DNA of 64,000 nucleotides from an uncultured Prevotella sp. (lineage in GTDB: Bacteria; Bacteroidota; Bacteroidia; Bacteroidales; Bacteroidaceae): positions 1 to 64,000 of the forward strand of contig OMZM01000003.1 in the NCBI GenBank assembly GCA_900315545.1, read 5' to 3'. This document shows, one piece after another, positions 44,495 to 53,794 of this stretch. Each line of letters starts with the position of its first letter. Within the stretch, counting starts at the first letter, position 1. Below the pieces are notes generated by a model. It did no database searches. It was given only the letters and a program-made list of their open reading frames with translations, and was not told the origin of the DNA. The position numbers were made by a program, and so were the translations under genes.

Positions 44495-45709
44495 TTATGC
44501 CAAGCGCTTTTCAAGACGCTGGCGGATGGCGCTGATAAAGCCTGCTGAGTTAACAGCCTTAGGCTCTACTCCTTCCATCAGGTTGACCAGGTCTTTGGTT
44601 ACGATGCCCTCGTTCAGCGTGTCGAAACATGCTGCTTCCAACTGGTCGGCAAAGTTTGCGAGCGCCTTGATGCCGTCGAGTTCGCCACGCTTGCGCAGCG
44701 CACCAGTCCAAGCAAAGATAGTAGCCATCGGATTGGTAGATGTCTCTTCGCCTTTCAGATACTTGTAGTAGTGGCGCGTAACGGTTCCGTGAGCAGCCTC
44801 ATACTCGTAGTTGCCGTCAGGACTAACCAGCACGCTCGTCATCATGGCAAGCGAACCGAACGCCGTAGACACCATGTCGCTCATAACGTCGCCGTCGTAA
44901 TTCTTGCATGCCCAGATATATCCACCCTTAGAGCGTATCACACGTGCAACGGCATCGTCGATGAGAGTATAGAAATACTCAAGTCCTTTCTTTTCAAACT
45001 CGTCCTTGTACTCCTGGAATACTTCCTCGAAGATTATCTTGAACTGCGCATCATATTTCTTAGATATTGTGTCCTTAGTTGAGAACCACACATCCTGATT
45101 GGTGTCGAGGGCAAACTTGAAACAGCTGTGTGCAAACGAGCGTATCGACTTGTCGGTGTTGTGCATGCCCTGAAGCACACCCTCACCCTTGAAGTTGTGT
45201 ATCACTACTTCTTCCTTCTTGCCACTCTCACCCTCAAAAACCATCTTTGCCACTCCTGGTTCTGTTACACGTATCTCCACGCTCTTATATACATCGCCGT
45301 AAGCATGTCGTGCAATGGTGATTGGCTTTTCCCAATTCTTCACTGCCGGCTTGATACTTGGAATAGTGATTGGTGTACGGAATACAGTACCGTCGAGTAT
45401 GGAACGTATCGTGCCGTTAGGGCTCTTCCACATCTCGTGCAGCTTGTATTCGTCCATACGCTGATGGTTTGGAGTAATTGTAGCGCACTTCACAGCCACG
45501 CCATACTTCTTTGTAGCCTCAGCAGCGTCAACGGTTATCTGGTCGCGGGTCTCGTCGCGCTTCACCAAACCTAAGTCGTAATACTCTGTTTTCAACTCTA
45601 CAAACGGAAGAATGAGTTCGTCCTTTATCATCTTCCACAAGATTCTTGTCATCTCGTCGCCATCCATCTCAACCAATGGAGTGGTCATCTGAATTTTATC
45701 AATATTCAT
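44495..45709 (-). CDS. icd: Isocitrate dehydrogenase (NADP, eukaryotic-like homodimeric type)
   Basis: 404 aa. The N-terminus TPLVEMDGDEMTRILWKMIK and the YYDLGLVKRD, RSILDGTVFRTPI, YGDVYKSVE and GGYIWACKNYDGDVMSDMVS motifs are those of NADP-dependent IDH resembling the mitochondrial and cytosolic enzymes. It interconverts isocitrate with 2-oxoglutarate and CO2 and is reversible. It lies 38 bases after acn with no promoter between. In the oxidative direction it makes 2-oxoglutarate for glutamate; in reverse it would feed citrate cleavage. Confidence 0.95.
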   Translation of the reverse strand: MNIDKIQMTTPLVEMDGDEMTRILWKMIKDELILPFVELKTEYYDLGLVKRDETRDQITVDAAEATKKYGVAVKCATITPNHQRMDEYKLHEMWKSPNGTIRSILDGTVFRTPITIPSIKPAVKNWEKPITIARHAYGDVYKSVEIRVTEPGVAKMVFEGESGKKEEVVIHNFKGEGVLQGMHNTDKSIRSFAHSCFKFALDTNQDVWFSTKDTISKKYDAQFKIIFEEVFQEYKDEFEKKGLEYFYTLIDDAVARVIRSKGGYIWACKNYDGDVMSDMVSTAFGSLAMMTSVLVSPDGNYEYEAAHGTVTRHYYKYLKGEETSTNPMATIFAWTGALRKRGELDGIKALANFADQLEAACFDTLNEGIVTKDLVNLMEGVEPKAVNSAGFISAIRQRLEKRLA

Positions 45710-45747
45710 ATTATTATATTGTTAAGTATTAATTCTACAAAAAACAT

Positions 45748-47991
45748 TTATTTCCTCTGTGCAGCATAGTAGTTCATCAGACATCCGTCGGCAAGAATCT
45801 GTCGCTCGTCTTGTGTCAGATTCTGGAAATAGAGATGTATATCCTTGACGCCTGTCTTCGTTATAACCTTAGCATCTATTTCTTCCTTGCCACCGAGTAT
45901 TGCCTCACGTATGCCCGGAACGAAAACGAAATCACCAGACTCGTAGTCGAACGGAGTCTCAGGTGCTATTGTAAACGGCACGATACCCCAGTTGATACAG
46001 TTGGAACGATAGCGTTTCGTTGCATATTCATAGCAGATGTTTGCATCGCCTCCAAGCACTTTCTGGCACGATGCAGCCTGTTCGCGTGCTGAGCCGTCGC
46101 CTGGACGGTTTGCAAACACGCATGAGCCAAATGACGTATCGCTGTCTTTCGCACCTACCTTTGCCAGTGCTTCAGCTACGTTCTGAGGTGTCTTGCCGTC
46201 GCGGCGTTCAAGGTCTTGCTGCTGTATGCGCTTGCTCAGTTCTACATATTCAGGCACACGACGCGACAAAGCGAACTCCGACAACTTCAGCGGATTAGAG
46301 CGATAGCTCGATGTTTCGCCAGAAGGAATCAGTTCGTCAGTAGTCGTTACAGGGTCGTGAATGACTGCCGCCAGTTCAAGAAGCATGTTCTCCTGCATAG
46401 GATACATCTTAGGCCAGTCCTTGATGTTTGGTCCATACTTCAGTGCAACGTTGTCATCAGCCTTGTTGAATCCGTTAAATACTCGACGTTCATATATCTT
46501 TCCATCGAAATCATACTTCTTATGATCATCGTTGTAGTCAATGTCTGTTGCTGCGGTTATCACACCACCGTTGGCAGCAGTTGCAGCAATGGAACGTGCA
46601 TCCATAAGTGCTACGAGCGAAATTTGTCCTTGTCCAGGCTTTGAGCCCTCACGGTTTGGGAAGTTACGCGTAGTATGACGTATGCTCAAACCGTTGTTTG
46701 AAGGCACATCACCTGCACCGAAGCATGGTCCGCAGAATGCCGGTTTAATAACGACACCTGCCTCTAACAGTTCTTCGGCTATCTTATTGCGAGTGGTAGC
46801 CATATATACAGGCACAGACTGCGGGTATGCCGAGATTGTGAAATAGTCGTTGCCCACCGACTGTCCTCGCAATATGGAAGCTGCGGCACTGAGGTTGTCG
46901 TATGTACCACCAGAGCATCCGGCAATAATACCCTGATCTGCCATAACCTTACCGTCCTTTATCTTACTTACAAGGTCAACGTCTATCTTGTCGCCAAAGC
47001 GCTTCTTTGCATCTTCTTCCACACGACGCAGTATCTCCTCAGGATTTTTCTGCAATTCATGTATGGTGAATGCATTTGAAGGATGGAACGGCAGTGCTAT
47101 CATGGACTCCTGCTGCGAGAGGTTTATTGTTATCATACTGTCATAGTATGCAACGTCGCCTGGTCGCAGTTCCTTATAGTCTTCAGGTCTGTTATGTATC
47201 TCGTAGTGATGCTTTACCTCGTCATCGGTAATCCATATTGAGCTCAGACACGTTGTCTCAGTTGTCATTATATCTATGCCGTTGCGGAAGTCGATAGGCA
47301 GATATTTTACTCCAGGACCTGCAAACTCAAGTACTTTGTTCTTTACAAATCCATTGTCGAATACTGCTTTTACCATAGAAATAGCCACATCGTGCGGTCC
47401 CACTCCCTTTCGCGGCTCTCCCTCGAGCCATACAAGCACTACTTCAGGAGCATTAATGTCCCATGTATTTTCGAGCAACTGCTTAACAAGTTCGCCGCCA
47501 CCTTCGCCTACGCCCATGTTTCCCAATGAGCCATAGCGTGTATGGCTGTCTGATCCGAGAATCATGTTGCCACATTTCACCATAGCCTCGCGTGCATACT
47601 GGTGTATGACAGCCTGATTTGCAGGAACATAGATGCCGCCATATTTCTTCGCAGCAGACAGTCCGAACACATGGTCGTCTTCGTTTATCGTTCCACCTAC
47701 TGCACACAGAGAGTTGTGGCAGTTGGTCATAGCGTAAGGAATAGGAAACTTTTTCAGTCCGCTGGCACGTGCCGTCTGAATGATACCTACATAAGTGATG
47801 TCGTGCGACATCATGGCATCGAAACGTATGCGCATCTTCTTGCCTTTGCCACCATCAACATCGTGAGCGCGGAGAATCTGATAAGTAATAGTCTTTTCTC
47901 TCGCTTCATCGGGAGCAGGCATACCTGCATCGCCCTTGACTACATGAGTCCCATTGAGGAGATATACTCCATGATTGATAAGTTCTACCAT
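45748..47991 (-). CDS. acn: Aconitate hydratase
   Basis: 747 aa, of the mitochondrial-type aconitase length. The [4Fe-4S] cysteines are in the GTINEDD-following ILGSDSHTRYGSLGNMGVGE region and in KPAFCGPCFGAGDVPSNNGL; GIIAGCSGGTYDN and FGSCVFANRPGDGSAREQA follow, with swivel-domain SNCINWGIVPF. It interconverts citrate and isocitrate. The gene sits between citCG (70 bases upstream) and icd (38 bases on) with no TAnnTTTG box in either gap, which suggests one transcript. Confidence 0.94.
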   Translation of the reverse strand: MVELINHGVYLLNGTHVVKGDAGMPAPDEAREKTITYQILRAHDVDGGKGKKMRIRFDAMMSHDITYVGIIQTARASGLKKFPIPYAMTNCHNSLCAVGGTINEDDHVFGLSAAKKYGGIYVPANQAVIHQYAREAMVKCGNMILGSDSHTRYGSLGNMGVGEGGGELVKQLLENTWDINAPEVVLVWLEGEPRKGVGPHDVAISMVKAVFDNGFVKNKVLEFAGPGVKYLPIDFRNGIDIMTTETTCLSSIWITDDEVKHHYEIHNRPEDYKELRPGDVAYYDSMITINLSQQESMIALPFHPSNAFTIHELQKNPEEILRRVEEDAKKRFGDKIDVDLVSKIKDGKVMADQGIIAGCSGGTYDNLSAAASILRGQSVGNDYFTISAYPQSVPVYMATTRNKIAEELLEAGVVIKPAFCGPCFGAGDVPSNNGLSIRHTTRNFPNREGSKPGQGQISLVALMDARSIAATAANGGVITAATDIDYNDDHKKYDFDGKIYERRVFNGFNKADDNVALKYGPNIKDWPKMYPMQENMLLELAAVIHDPVTTTDELIPSGETSSYRSNPLKLSEFALSRRVPEYVELSKRIQQQDLERRDGKTPQNVAEALAKVGAKDSDTSFGSCVFANRPGDGSAREQAASCQKVLGGDANICYEYATKRYRSNCINWGIVPFTIAPETPFDYESGDFVFVPGIREAILGGKEEIDAKVITKTGVKDIHLYFQNLTQDERQILADGCLMNYYAAQRK

Positions 47992-48061
47992 AATGATTTC
48001 ATTTAATGTTTTATTATATATTATATGTATATTGTTTTTCTAATTCCGTTTATTTATACCG

Positions 48062-49900
48062 TTATCCTGCTATTGCGTCGACAAACACCGTCAGAGCCAG
48101 CATGTCGGCTGCGCCACCCGGTGATATATTATCTGTTATATAGCGTTCATTCATTGCTTTCAGTTCGTCTATACTGAAGTTTTCCAACATTTGTCGTGCT
48201 TCCTGCTTAACACGCTTTGCCACATCTGCTCCCTTCCTGTGATAAATATTTGTGTCGTCTATCTGCTGCATGATAGCAAGAAGAGTCTGCAATATTCCTT
48301 CTTCCACATGCTTATGCTGTCTGTAGAAAGGCAACCAACCGTCGAAAAGCAGTCTGTATCCTTCCTTTGCAGCTGCCAGAGCGCCTGACACTTGCGGATA
48401 GCGGCGACTTACAGCAGCACCATGAGTGTTTTCCGCAGGTTGGACTGATGACGCCAACAACATAATTTCCTGCTGCAAACGGGCAGCAGATATTCTTGCG
48501 TCGGCATCGATTCGGCACTCTCCATAAGTGTGTTTATCGTTACATGTACGTTGCATGCCTTGTCTTAATACATTATTATATAATAAGTAAGACGCTGCTA
48601 CGATAGTCAGTCCCATTGCAAACAGTGCTCCCTTGTGTGTGTTGACGCCCTTTGTCGCTTCCAGCATTGCCTTTTCAGCATTCTCGCCTATTTGTTTCAG
48701 GGTATCAAACGGCGGTATTTTCTTTTGAAAACCAACCTTCGCCAGACTAAGAAAATACGGTCGTAGAGCCTCTATGCTGCGCATCATGATGTTGTAGTCC
48801 ATATCATGATGCGCACCATTGTCGTGTCTGTCCACGAGTCCGGGCTTCGGTGTAGCATCGAGTTCAGTTATCAAGGCTTTTACGGCAAACTGCGACAATA
48901 CGAAAGGCACCGTCGTGTCTGGCACATATTTAATGGCAGAATACAAATCGCCATCGGCAATATACTGTCTGACCAGCGATGCACTGACCACGCGGTCGGT
49001 CTTCAATCGCGGTATTTCAACAACTTCTATGCCTTGCTTTGGCAGCAGTGTGCTCATCAATTCATTATATCTACTTGTCAGAGCGTCTGCAGGTTCACTG
49101 CCAACAAAGCGTTTGCTGACATTCAGAGCCGTTGCTATATGCTTGCAGAATATGTCTAAATCGAGTGTGATTTGTGTATCGGTTGCATCGTCAAGGCGTT
49201 TGAGGAAGTAAGTTGGGAAAGTTGTCTGCGAAATCTGATAGTCGCTGCCCTTACAAACGGTAACGTTGTCTATGTCGCTGCAACCGTCTGCTATCATTGC
49301 AAGACGCTCTGCATAACTGAACAGAGATACGTCTTCCTTCACAACTATAATAAAAAGATGCTCCACCTGTCGTGCCGCATGCTCCACCAGATAGCGATGT
49401 CCAAGTGTAAAGGGGTTGGCATTCATCACTATCGCACCAACCACGTCGCAATCTTTTTGCAATCCGACCTTTTCACGTTCAGAACTAAGATAATCTTTAT
49501 ATGTTCTTATAGACTGCCTGCCACTTTCCATCAGTATCGCCTCTTCCGACGTGGCAAGCGTAGCAAACGACATGCTCTCGAACACACTCCTGTTGCTTGG
49601 TTTGGTGAATACTCGCACGCTGTCATAACCATTGCTTACGGCATGACTCATAAGGTGCGATATCAGTCTGCTGCTAAAGCCTTCCTCACGCATATTCTCA
49701 TCTACGGCAATGCACTTTATGACATTTCCCGACAGTCCTCCGCCTGCCAGGATACAGTCATCGTCGCCGGCAAAGACGGCAGCATAGTAATCCATGTCTT
49801 CAGCCATACGCAAACCATTGCTTTCAAGAAAGGCACTGATCCTTTGCCTGTATGTTTTTACAGTCAGAGGCATCTCGCGTATTTCGTAGTCCGTGTACAT
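48062..49900 (-). CDS. citC: Fused [citrate (pro-3S)-lyase] ligase and triphosphoribosyl-dephospho-CoA synthase (CitC-CitG)
   Basis: 612 aa, two enzymes in one chain. Residues 1-~335 are CitC: a GNAT-like N-terminus (CIAVDENMREEGFSSRLISH) and a nucleotidyltransferase domain with NPFTLGHRYLVEHA (T/HxGH motif). This part acetylates the lyase cofactor at the expense of ATP. Residues about 340-612 are CitG: KALITELDATPKPGLVDRHD NGAHHDMDYNIM (split) and THKGALFAMGL, which makes 2'-(5''-triphosphoribosyl)-3'-dephospho-CoA. In most bacteria citC and citG are separate, or citG is joined to citX. It follows citX by 38 bases. Confidence 0.9.
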   Translation of the reverse strand: MYTDYEIREMPLTVKTYRQRISAFLESNGLRMAEDMDYYAAVFAGDDDCILAGGGLSGNVIKCIAVDENMREEGFSSRLISHLMSHAVSNGYDSVRVFTKPSNRSVFESMSFATLATSEEAILMESGRQSIRTYKDYLSSEREKVGLQKDCDVVGAIVMNANPFTLGHRYLVEHAARQVEHLFIIVVKEDVSLFSYAERLAMIADGCSDIDNVTVCKGSDYQISQTTFPTYFLKRLDDATDTQITLDLDIFCKHIATALNVSKRFVGSEPADALTSRYNELMSTLLPKQGIEVVEIPRLKTDRVVSASLVRQYIADGDLYSAIKYVPDTTVPFVLSQFAVKALITELDATPKPGLVDRHDNGAHHDMDYNIMMRSIEALRPYFLSLAKVGFQKKIPPFDTLKQIGENAEKAMLEATKGVNTHKGALFAMGLTIVAASYLLYNNVLRQGMQRTCNDKHTYGECRIDADARISAARLQQEIMLLASSVQPAENTHGAAVSRRYPQVSGALAAAKEGYRLLFDGWLPFYRQHKHVEEGILQTLLAIMQQIDDTNIYHRKGADVAKRVKQEARQMLENFSIDELKAMNERYITDNISPGGAADMLALTVFVDAIAG

Positions 49901-49938
49901 ATTGCTGAGGGCTTGTTTATATCTTGAATATGCGTTTA

Positions 49939-50460
49939 TTATTTCTTTATACTGGAATAAGAATTCACGAGGTGTTCTATCTCTGCCATCAGTTCCTCCT
50001 GCGTATGTGTTTTGTTACGCATGCAGTAGCGTGCTTCATGCTCACACAGCAGGCAGCGTCGTGGCGGCATACCCACATCTGTGCGCGACATGGGCGTCCC
50101 GTCGGCATTGATAACGTCGACGTCGAAAAGTCTTCCCAGTGTATGTTCCTCTTCCAGGCGGCATGTCATCATCTTAGATGTCGCTGCGTCGGTGCCGACA
50201 ACAAACATTGCCTCATATCCTGTAGGCAGGTCGTGCACCTCAGTATGGCAAATTCCACTGTCGGCAAACACGTCGTTGAGAGCCGACGCTGCTGCTTCGC
50301 CTACCGTCAGCGACAAAGAATTACGCTTGACCTTTCCCGGCATTATCACCGTTAGGCATACGAGAGTTTTTTCGGGATATTCCCGAAGAAGCTGCATCTG
50401 GCGACTGTGTCGCTCGTCGCGACTTGCAAGGAGTTGTTCAAGCGTAATCTCCATAAACAT
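49939..50460 (-). CDS. citX: Holo-citrate lyase synthase (apo-citrate lyase phosphoribosyl-dephospho-CoA transferase)
   Basis: 173 aa. The N-terminus TLEQLLASRDERHSRQMQLL REYPEKTLVCLTVIMPGKVK (two parts) and the middle GYEAMFVVGTDAATSKMMTC RLEEEHTLGRLFDVDVI (two parts) are CitX signatures. It transfers the prosthetic group to the acyl carrier protein CitD. The Cys-rich C-terminus (RRCLLCEHEARYCMRNKTHT) is usual for the family. It lies 32 bases after citF. Confidence 0.92.
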   Translation of the reverse strand: MFMEITLEQLLASRDERHSRQMQLLREYPEKTLVCLTVIMPGKVKRNSLSLTVGEAAASALNDVFADSGICHTEVHDLPTGYEAMFVVGTDAATSKMMTCRLEEEHTLGRLFDVDVINADGTPMSRTDVGMPPRRCLLCEHEARYCMRNKTHTQEELMAEIEHLVNSYSSIKK

Positions 50461-50492
50461 ACTAACTATATGGTTCTTCTTTATTTACCGTG

Positions 50493-52028
50493 TCATCCTA
50501 CTATGTTCTTGATAACATCCTGAACGCTGCCGTCGCGGTTCATTACCACACCAACCACTTTGTCGCCGAAAGGCAATGGTGCCGGTGTGCCGATTATCTT
50601 TTCTGCGCGTTCCTTCAGTTCGTTCAGAGTAACGAGTTTCAGTCCGGCTTCTTTCAGGCGCTCGGCAATTTCCGGTCGTTTCGGGTTTACTGCAATGCCA
50701 TATTCAGTAACCACCACGTCGATAGTAGAGCCCGGTGTTATCAGCGTCGTTACCTCGTCGACAATACACGGAATGCGTCCGCGCAGCAATGGACATACTA
50801 TTATCGACAGAGCCGAGTCGGCAGCCGTGTCTGGATGTCCTCCAATGGCTCCCCTGATGATGCCGTCGCTGCCTACGAGCACGTTGACATTAAAGTTGAC
50901 GTCTACCTCGAGGGCAGAGAGTATGACCATGTCGAGATAGTGAGTGGCAGAGCCTTGTTCTTCGGCACTTGCATATTCGCACGACGACACTTCCTGATGC
51001 ATGGGGTCGTTCTTCATCGATTCGGCAGCCACCTTGTCGAACGACTGCACGTCGATGAGTCTCTCTATGAGTCCTTCCTCGTGCATCTTTACCATGTGGG
51101 CTGTAATTCCGCCGAGCGCAAACGATGCATGTATGCCTTGCTTTATCATTTCTTCGCGTATAAACTTAACTGCTGCGAGCGATGCACCTCCCGAACCTGT
51201 CTGTATAGAGAATCCTTCCTTGAAGTAGCCGCTGTTGATAATGACTTTTGCCGCCTGCTGTGCAAGCAGTATGTCGCGCGGGTTCTTCGTGTCGCGGATG
51301 GCTCCCGATGCTATCTTCGACGAGTCGCCGACAGAGTCCACCTCTACTACGAAGTCTACGTTGCGTTCTGATATTGAGTTCGGGGTGTTTGGATATTTCA
51401 CGAGGTCGTCGGTCAGTATTACTACCTTGTCGGCATACTGAGCGTCGGGCAGTGCATATCCGAGCGAGCCGCAGATAGACTTGGCATTCTCAGAGCGCGA
51501 GTATCCACACGCGTTGCCCAGTGGGTCGGCAGACGAAGCGCCGATGAAAGCCACGTCGATATGCAGGTCGCCATTTGCTATGGCTGCACCTCTCGATCCG
51601 TGAGAGCGGAAAACGACAGGCTCGTCCATGAGTCCGTGCGACACTTCCGCAGCCAGTTTGCCGCGCAGTCCGCTGGTAGAGATGCGTGTTATTACTCCGT
51701 TTCGTATGTGTTCTATCAGTGGTTCGTGCACGTCGATGAGGCTCGACGAAGCCAGATGGAGGTTTTTGTAGCCCATTTCGGCTAACTTTGCCACTACCAT
51801 GTTGATGACCTTGTCGCCGCTGCGGAAGTGGTGGTGGAACGAGATGGTCATTCCGTCTTTCAGTCCACTCTTGCGTATTGCATCTTCGAGGCTAACAACC
51901 TTCGTGCTCTCTTTCTGGTATTCCGAGCGTGGTGTAGCCACTTTGTCGGATGTGCCCTTGAATGTTTCTTTTCCCATTCGCTCAGCAGCATTGCTGATGA
52001 GCTGCTGTCTTTCTTTCAGTGTACTCAT
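50493..52028 (-). CDS. citF: Citrate lyase alpha subunit (citrate:acetyl-ACP transferase)
   Basis: 511 aa, the usual length. SLEDAIRKSGLKDGMTISFH HHFRSGDK (split), VISHGLM-like and GGITAHMVKMHEEGLIERLI DVQSFD (split), and RIPCIVDEVTTLITPGSTID VVVTEYGIAVNP (split) mark the CoA-transferase family subunit CitF. It moves the acyl group to citrate (or citramalate) on the carrier protein. Its start overlaps the stop of citE (TAATG). Confidence 0.94.
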   Translation of the reverse strand: MSTLKERQQLISNAAERMGKETFKGTSDKVATPRSEYQKESTKVVSLEDAIRKSGLKDGMTISFHHHFRSGDKVINMVVAKLAEMGYKNLHLASSSLIDVHEPLIEHIRNGVITRISTSGLRGKLAAEVSHGLMDEPVVFRSHGSRGAAIANGDLHIDVAFIGASSADPLGNACGYSRSENAKSICGSLGYALPDAQYADKVVILTDDLVKYPNTPNSISERNVDFVVEVDSVGDSSKIASGAIRDTKNPRDILLAQQAAKVIINSGYFKEGFSIQTGSGGASLAAVKFIREEMIKQGIHASFALGGITAHMVKMHEEGLIERLIDVQSFDKVAAESMKNDPMHQEVSSCEYASAEEQGSATHYLDMVILSALEVDVNFNVNVLVGSDGIIRGAIGGHPDTAADSALSIIVCPLLRGRIPCIVDEVTTLITPGSTIDVVVTEYGIAVNPKRPEIAERLKEAGLKLVTLNELKERAEKIIGTPAPLPFGDKVVGVVMNRDGSVQDVIKNIVG

Positions 52029-52918
52029 TATTCTACGTCCTCCTTCTTTAATACTCCCGATGCTATTGCCAAATCGATTGTGCGCTGTGCCCTTATGACT
52101 ACTGGTCGGTCTACCATCTTACCGTTAACTGCTATCACTCCGGAGCCTCGTTTCTCTGCTTCCTTAATTGCAGCGACAACAGCCATAGCCTTGTCGATGT
52201 CTTTCTGTTTCGGTGCAAACACCTCGTTGACGATTTCTATCTGTCGCGGATTGATGATAGACTTGCCGTCGAAGCCGAGTGTCTTTATGAGTTCCACTTC
52301 CTTGCGGAAAGTCTCCATGTCGTTGAGGTTGCTGTACACGGTGTCGAGTGCATCTATGCCTGCGGCGCGTGCAGCCACGACTATCTGCTGACGTGCGAAG
52401 AGCAGCTCCGTGCCTTCTGGCGTGCGCTGTGTCTTCAGGTTGGCGCAGTAGTCTTCGGCTCCGAGCGCTATGCCCATCATTCGCTTTGAGGCTATGGCTA
52501 TCTCGTAAGCATTGACGATGCCGAGAGTGCTCTCTATGGCAGCCATAATCTTTGTTCTGCCTACGCAGCCTATTTCCTCTTCCACCTTTTCGATTTCTCT
52601 TTCCACCTCGCGCACTTCCTCTGCAGTCTCGGTCTTTGGCATTCGTATGACGTGAACGCCAGCCTTTACCACAGCCTCAACGTCTTTCTTGCCGTAGGGC
52701 GTGTTGAGCGGATTTATTCTCACCACCATCTCCGTGTCTCCGTAGTCGATGGTTTTCAGCGCGTTGTGTACGAGCAGGCGCGCAGCATCCTTCTCTGCCA
52801 TCGTAACAGAGTCTTCAAGGTCGAGCATGATAGAGTCCGGACCGTAGATGAAAGCATCCTGCATCATGCCGGGATTGTTGCCCGGCACAAACATCATTGT
52901 TCTTCTTAGTCGTTGCAT
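52028..52918 (-). CDS. citE: Citrate/citramalate lyase beta subunit (citryl-ACP lyase)
   Basis: 296 aa. RTMMFVPGNNPGMMQDAFIY GPDSIMLDLEDSV (split) is the CitE/HpcH signature with the metal-binding Glu-Asp, followed by MVVRINPLNTPYGKKDVEAV and AAIESTLGIVNAYEIA. It splits citryl-ACP into oxaloacetate and acetyl-ACP, or citramalyl-ACP into pyruvate and acetyl-ACP. The two activities cannot be told apart from sequence alone. It lies 25 bases after citD. Confidence 0.94.
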   Translation of the reverse strand: MQRLRRTMMFVPGNNPGMMQDAFIYGPDSIMLDLEDSVTMAEKDAARLLVHNALKTIDYGDTEMVVRINPLNTPYGKKDVEAVVKAGVHVIRMPKTETAEEVREVEREIEKVEEEIGCVGRTKIMAAIESTLGIVNAYEIAIASKRMMGIALGAEDYCANLKTQRTPEGTELLFARQQIVVAARAAGIDALDTVYSNLNDMETFRKEVELIKTLGFDGKSIINPRQIEIVNEVFAPKQKDIDKAMAVVAAIKEAEKRGSGVIAVNGKMVDRPVVIRAQRTIDLAIASGVLKKEDVE

Positions 52919-52943
52919 ATCAGTGTGTTTTTGTTTTGTTTCT

Positions 52944-53222
52944 CTATTTCCAAACGTCTTTTCCCGTAGCCCTGACGGCAGCGGCAGTTACTCTCGCTTT
53001 AATGGTGCAGTCGAGTGCGCCTTTGTCGGTGGCTTTCACGTCAGCCTTGTCGATGCCAAGCTGCGCAAGCGTTTCGGTTATTACTTTCTTTATCTGGTCG
53101 CCAAACTGATAGGCAACGCTGCTCTCGAGGTCAATGTTCAGAGCCTCTGTCGTTGCAGGCGAAATCTGAACAAGTATGTCGCCGGACTCGAGTGTGCCGG
53201 CAAAAGCTGTCTTTATGTCCAT
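52944..53222 (-). CDS. citD: Citrate lyase gamma subunit (acyl carrier protein)
   Basis: 92 aa. The modified Ser lies in AGTLESGDILV (Ser13, matching Ser14 in E. coli CitD). The following ISPATTEALNIDLESSVAYQ FGDQIKKVI (split) is typical. It carries the phosphoribosyl-dephospho-CoA arm on which acetyl and citryl groups are held. It is the first gene of the operon. Between its ATG and the promoter lie about 385 bases of leader that include a cobalamin riboswitch. Confidence 0.93.
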   Translation of the reverse strand: MDIKTAFAGTLESGDILVQISPATTEALNIDLESSVAYQFGDQIKKVITETLAQLGIDKADVKATDKGALDCTIKARVTAAAVRATGKDVWK

Positions 53223-53343
53223 GTCGTATATTGTTTTAAAATTGTTGTTGTCTCTTCTTGTGTGTCAGTAAGCAAGCAAGCCAATACAACAGATGCAAAC
53301 ATACGTCATGCCTGATGTATGTTCTCTCCGCACCTGTCTTACG

Positions 53344-53420
53344 CTCCCGCGAATAGACACCGCATTATATCCCAGTAAAACATTATTTATTTCTTACCTT
53401 TCAACTCCTATTCCCGGGAG
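53344..53420 (-). promoter_or_regulatory. Possible riboswitch expression platform
   Basis: Just after the aptamer, CTCCCGGGAATAG (53408-53420 as read on the minus strand) can pair with CTATTCGCGGGAG (53344-53356) in 12 of 13 positions. A second hairpin AACATAC/GTATGTT follows near 53295-53316. Neither has a T-run, so control may act on RNA stability, Rho access or translation. Which state binds B12 cannot be decided here. Confidence 0.45.
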
Positions 53421-53429
53421 TATCAACGC

Positions 53430-53610
53430 TAATATGAATCGGCAGGTCTTCTGACTTACTCATCGACTGCACCTTCCCGTCGTGTGCGACAGTGGTTTGT
53501 CTTGCAGTCGAAAAAATGAGTTTACAGCAGCGGGTACTGTCCAGGTCTTTCACCTGATTCCCTTTTAATCTCTCATAGCATACTGCTAATTGGCAAGAAC
53601 CAAATTCATG
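53430..53610 (-). ncRNA. Cobalamin riboswitch ahead of citDEFX-citCG-acn-icd
   Basis: On the minus strand the aptamer runs AAAAGGGAA, TCAGGTGAAAGACCTG, GACAGTACCCGCTGCTGTAA, then ACCACTGT, CGGGAAGGTGCAGTCG and AGTCAGAAGACCTGCC. These are the conserved core blocks of the B12 aptamer, including the B12 box (53441-53457 on the plus strand). It starts a few bases after the predicted transcription start, so it forms the very 5' end of the mRNA. It controls a citrate-lyase type operon, not a cobalamin synthesis or transport gene. Confidence 0.93.
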
Positions 53611-53613
53611 CGG

Positions 53614-53644
53614 CAAAAATAATACTTTTATTTTACATACCAAA
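53614..53644 (-). promoter_or_regulatory. Promoter of the riboswitch-led cit operon
   Basis: On the minus strand TTTG (53644-53641), 19 bases, TATTTTTG (53621-53614): perfect consensus. The start site falls at about 53608, at the edge of the aptamer. Confidence 0.87.
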
Positions 53645-53794
53645 CATTTTGACAGAAAATTTTAAAGTATATCATACATTTTGTCTATGTAAATATAAAT
53701 AGGTTATACATATTGTATAGAAATACTGTATTGCCTATGAACGATATTTCTCTTATTTGCTTTTTGCAGCTGCAATGCTATTTACTGAACTGAA

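Noticed and set aside
50493-53222. Naming the lyase firmly as citramalate lyase
   Set aside because: Citrate and citramalate lyase subunits cannot be separated by motifs seen here. The neighbours argue both ways (aconitase and IDH for citrate; mutase and mesaconase for citramalate).
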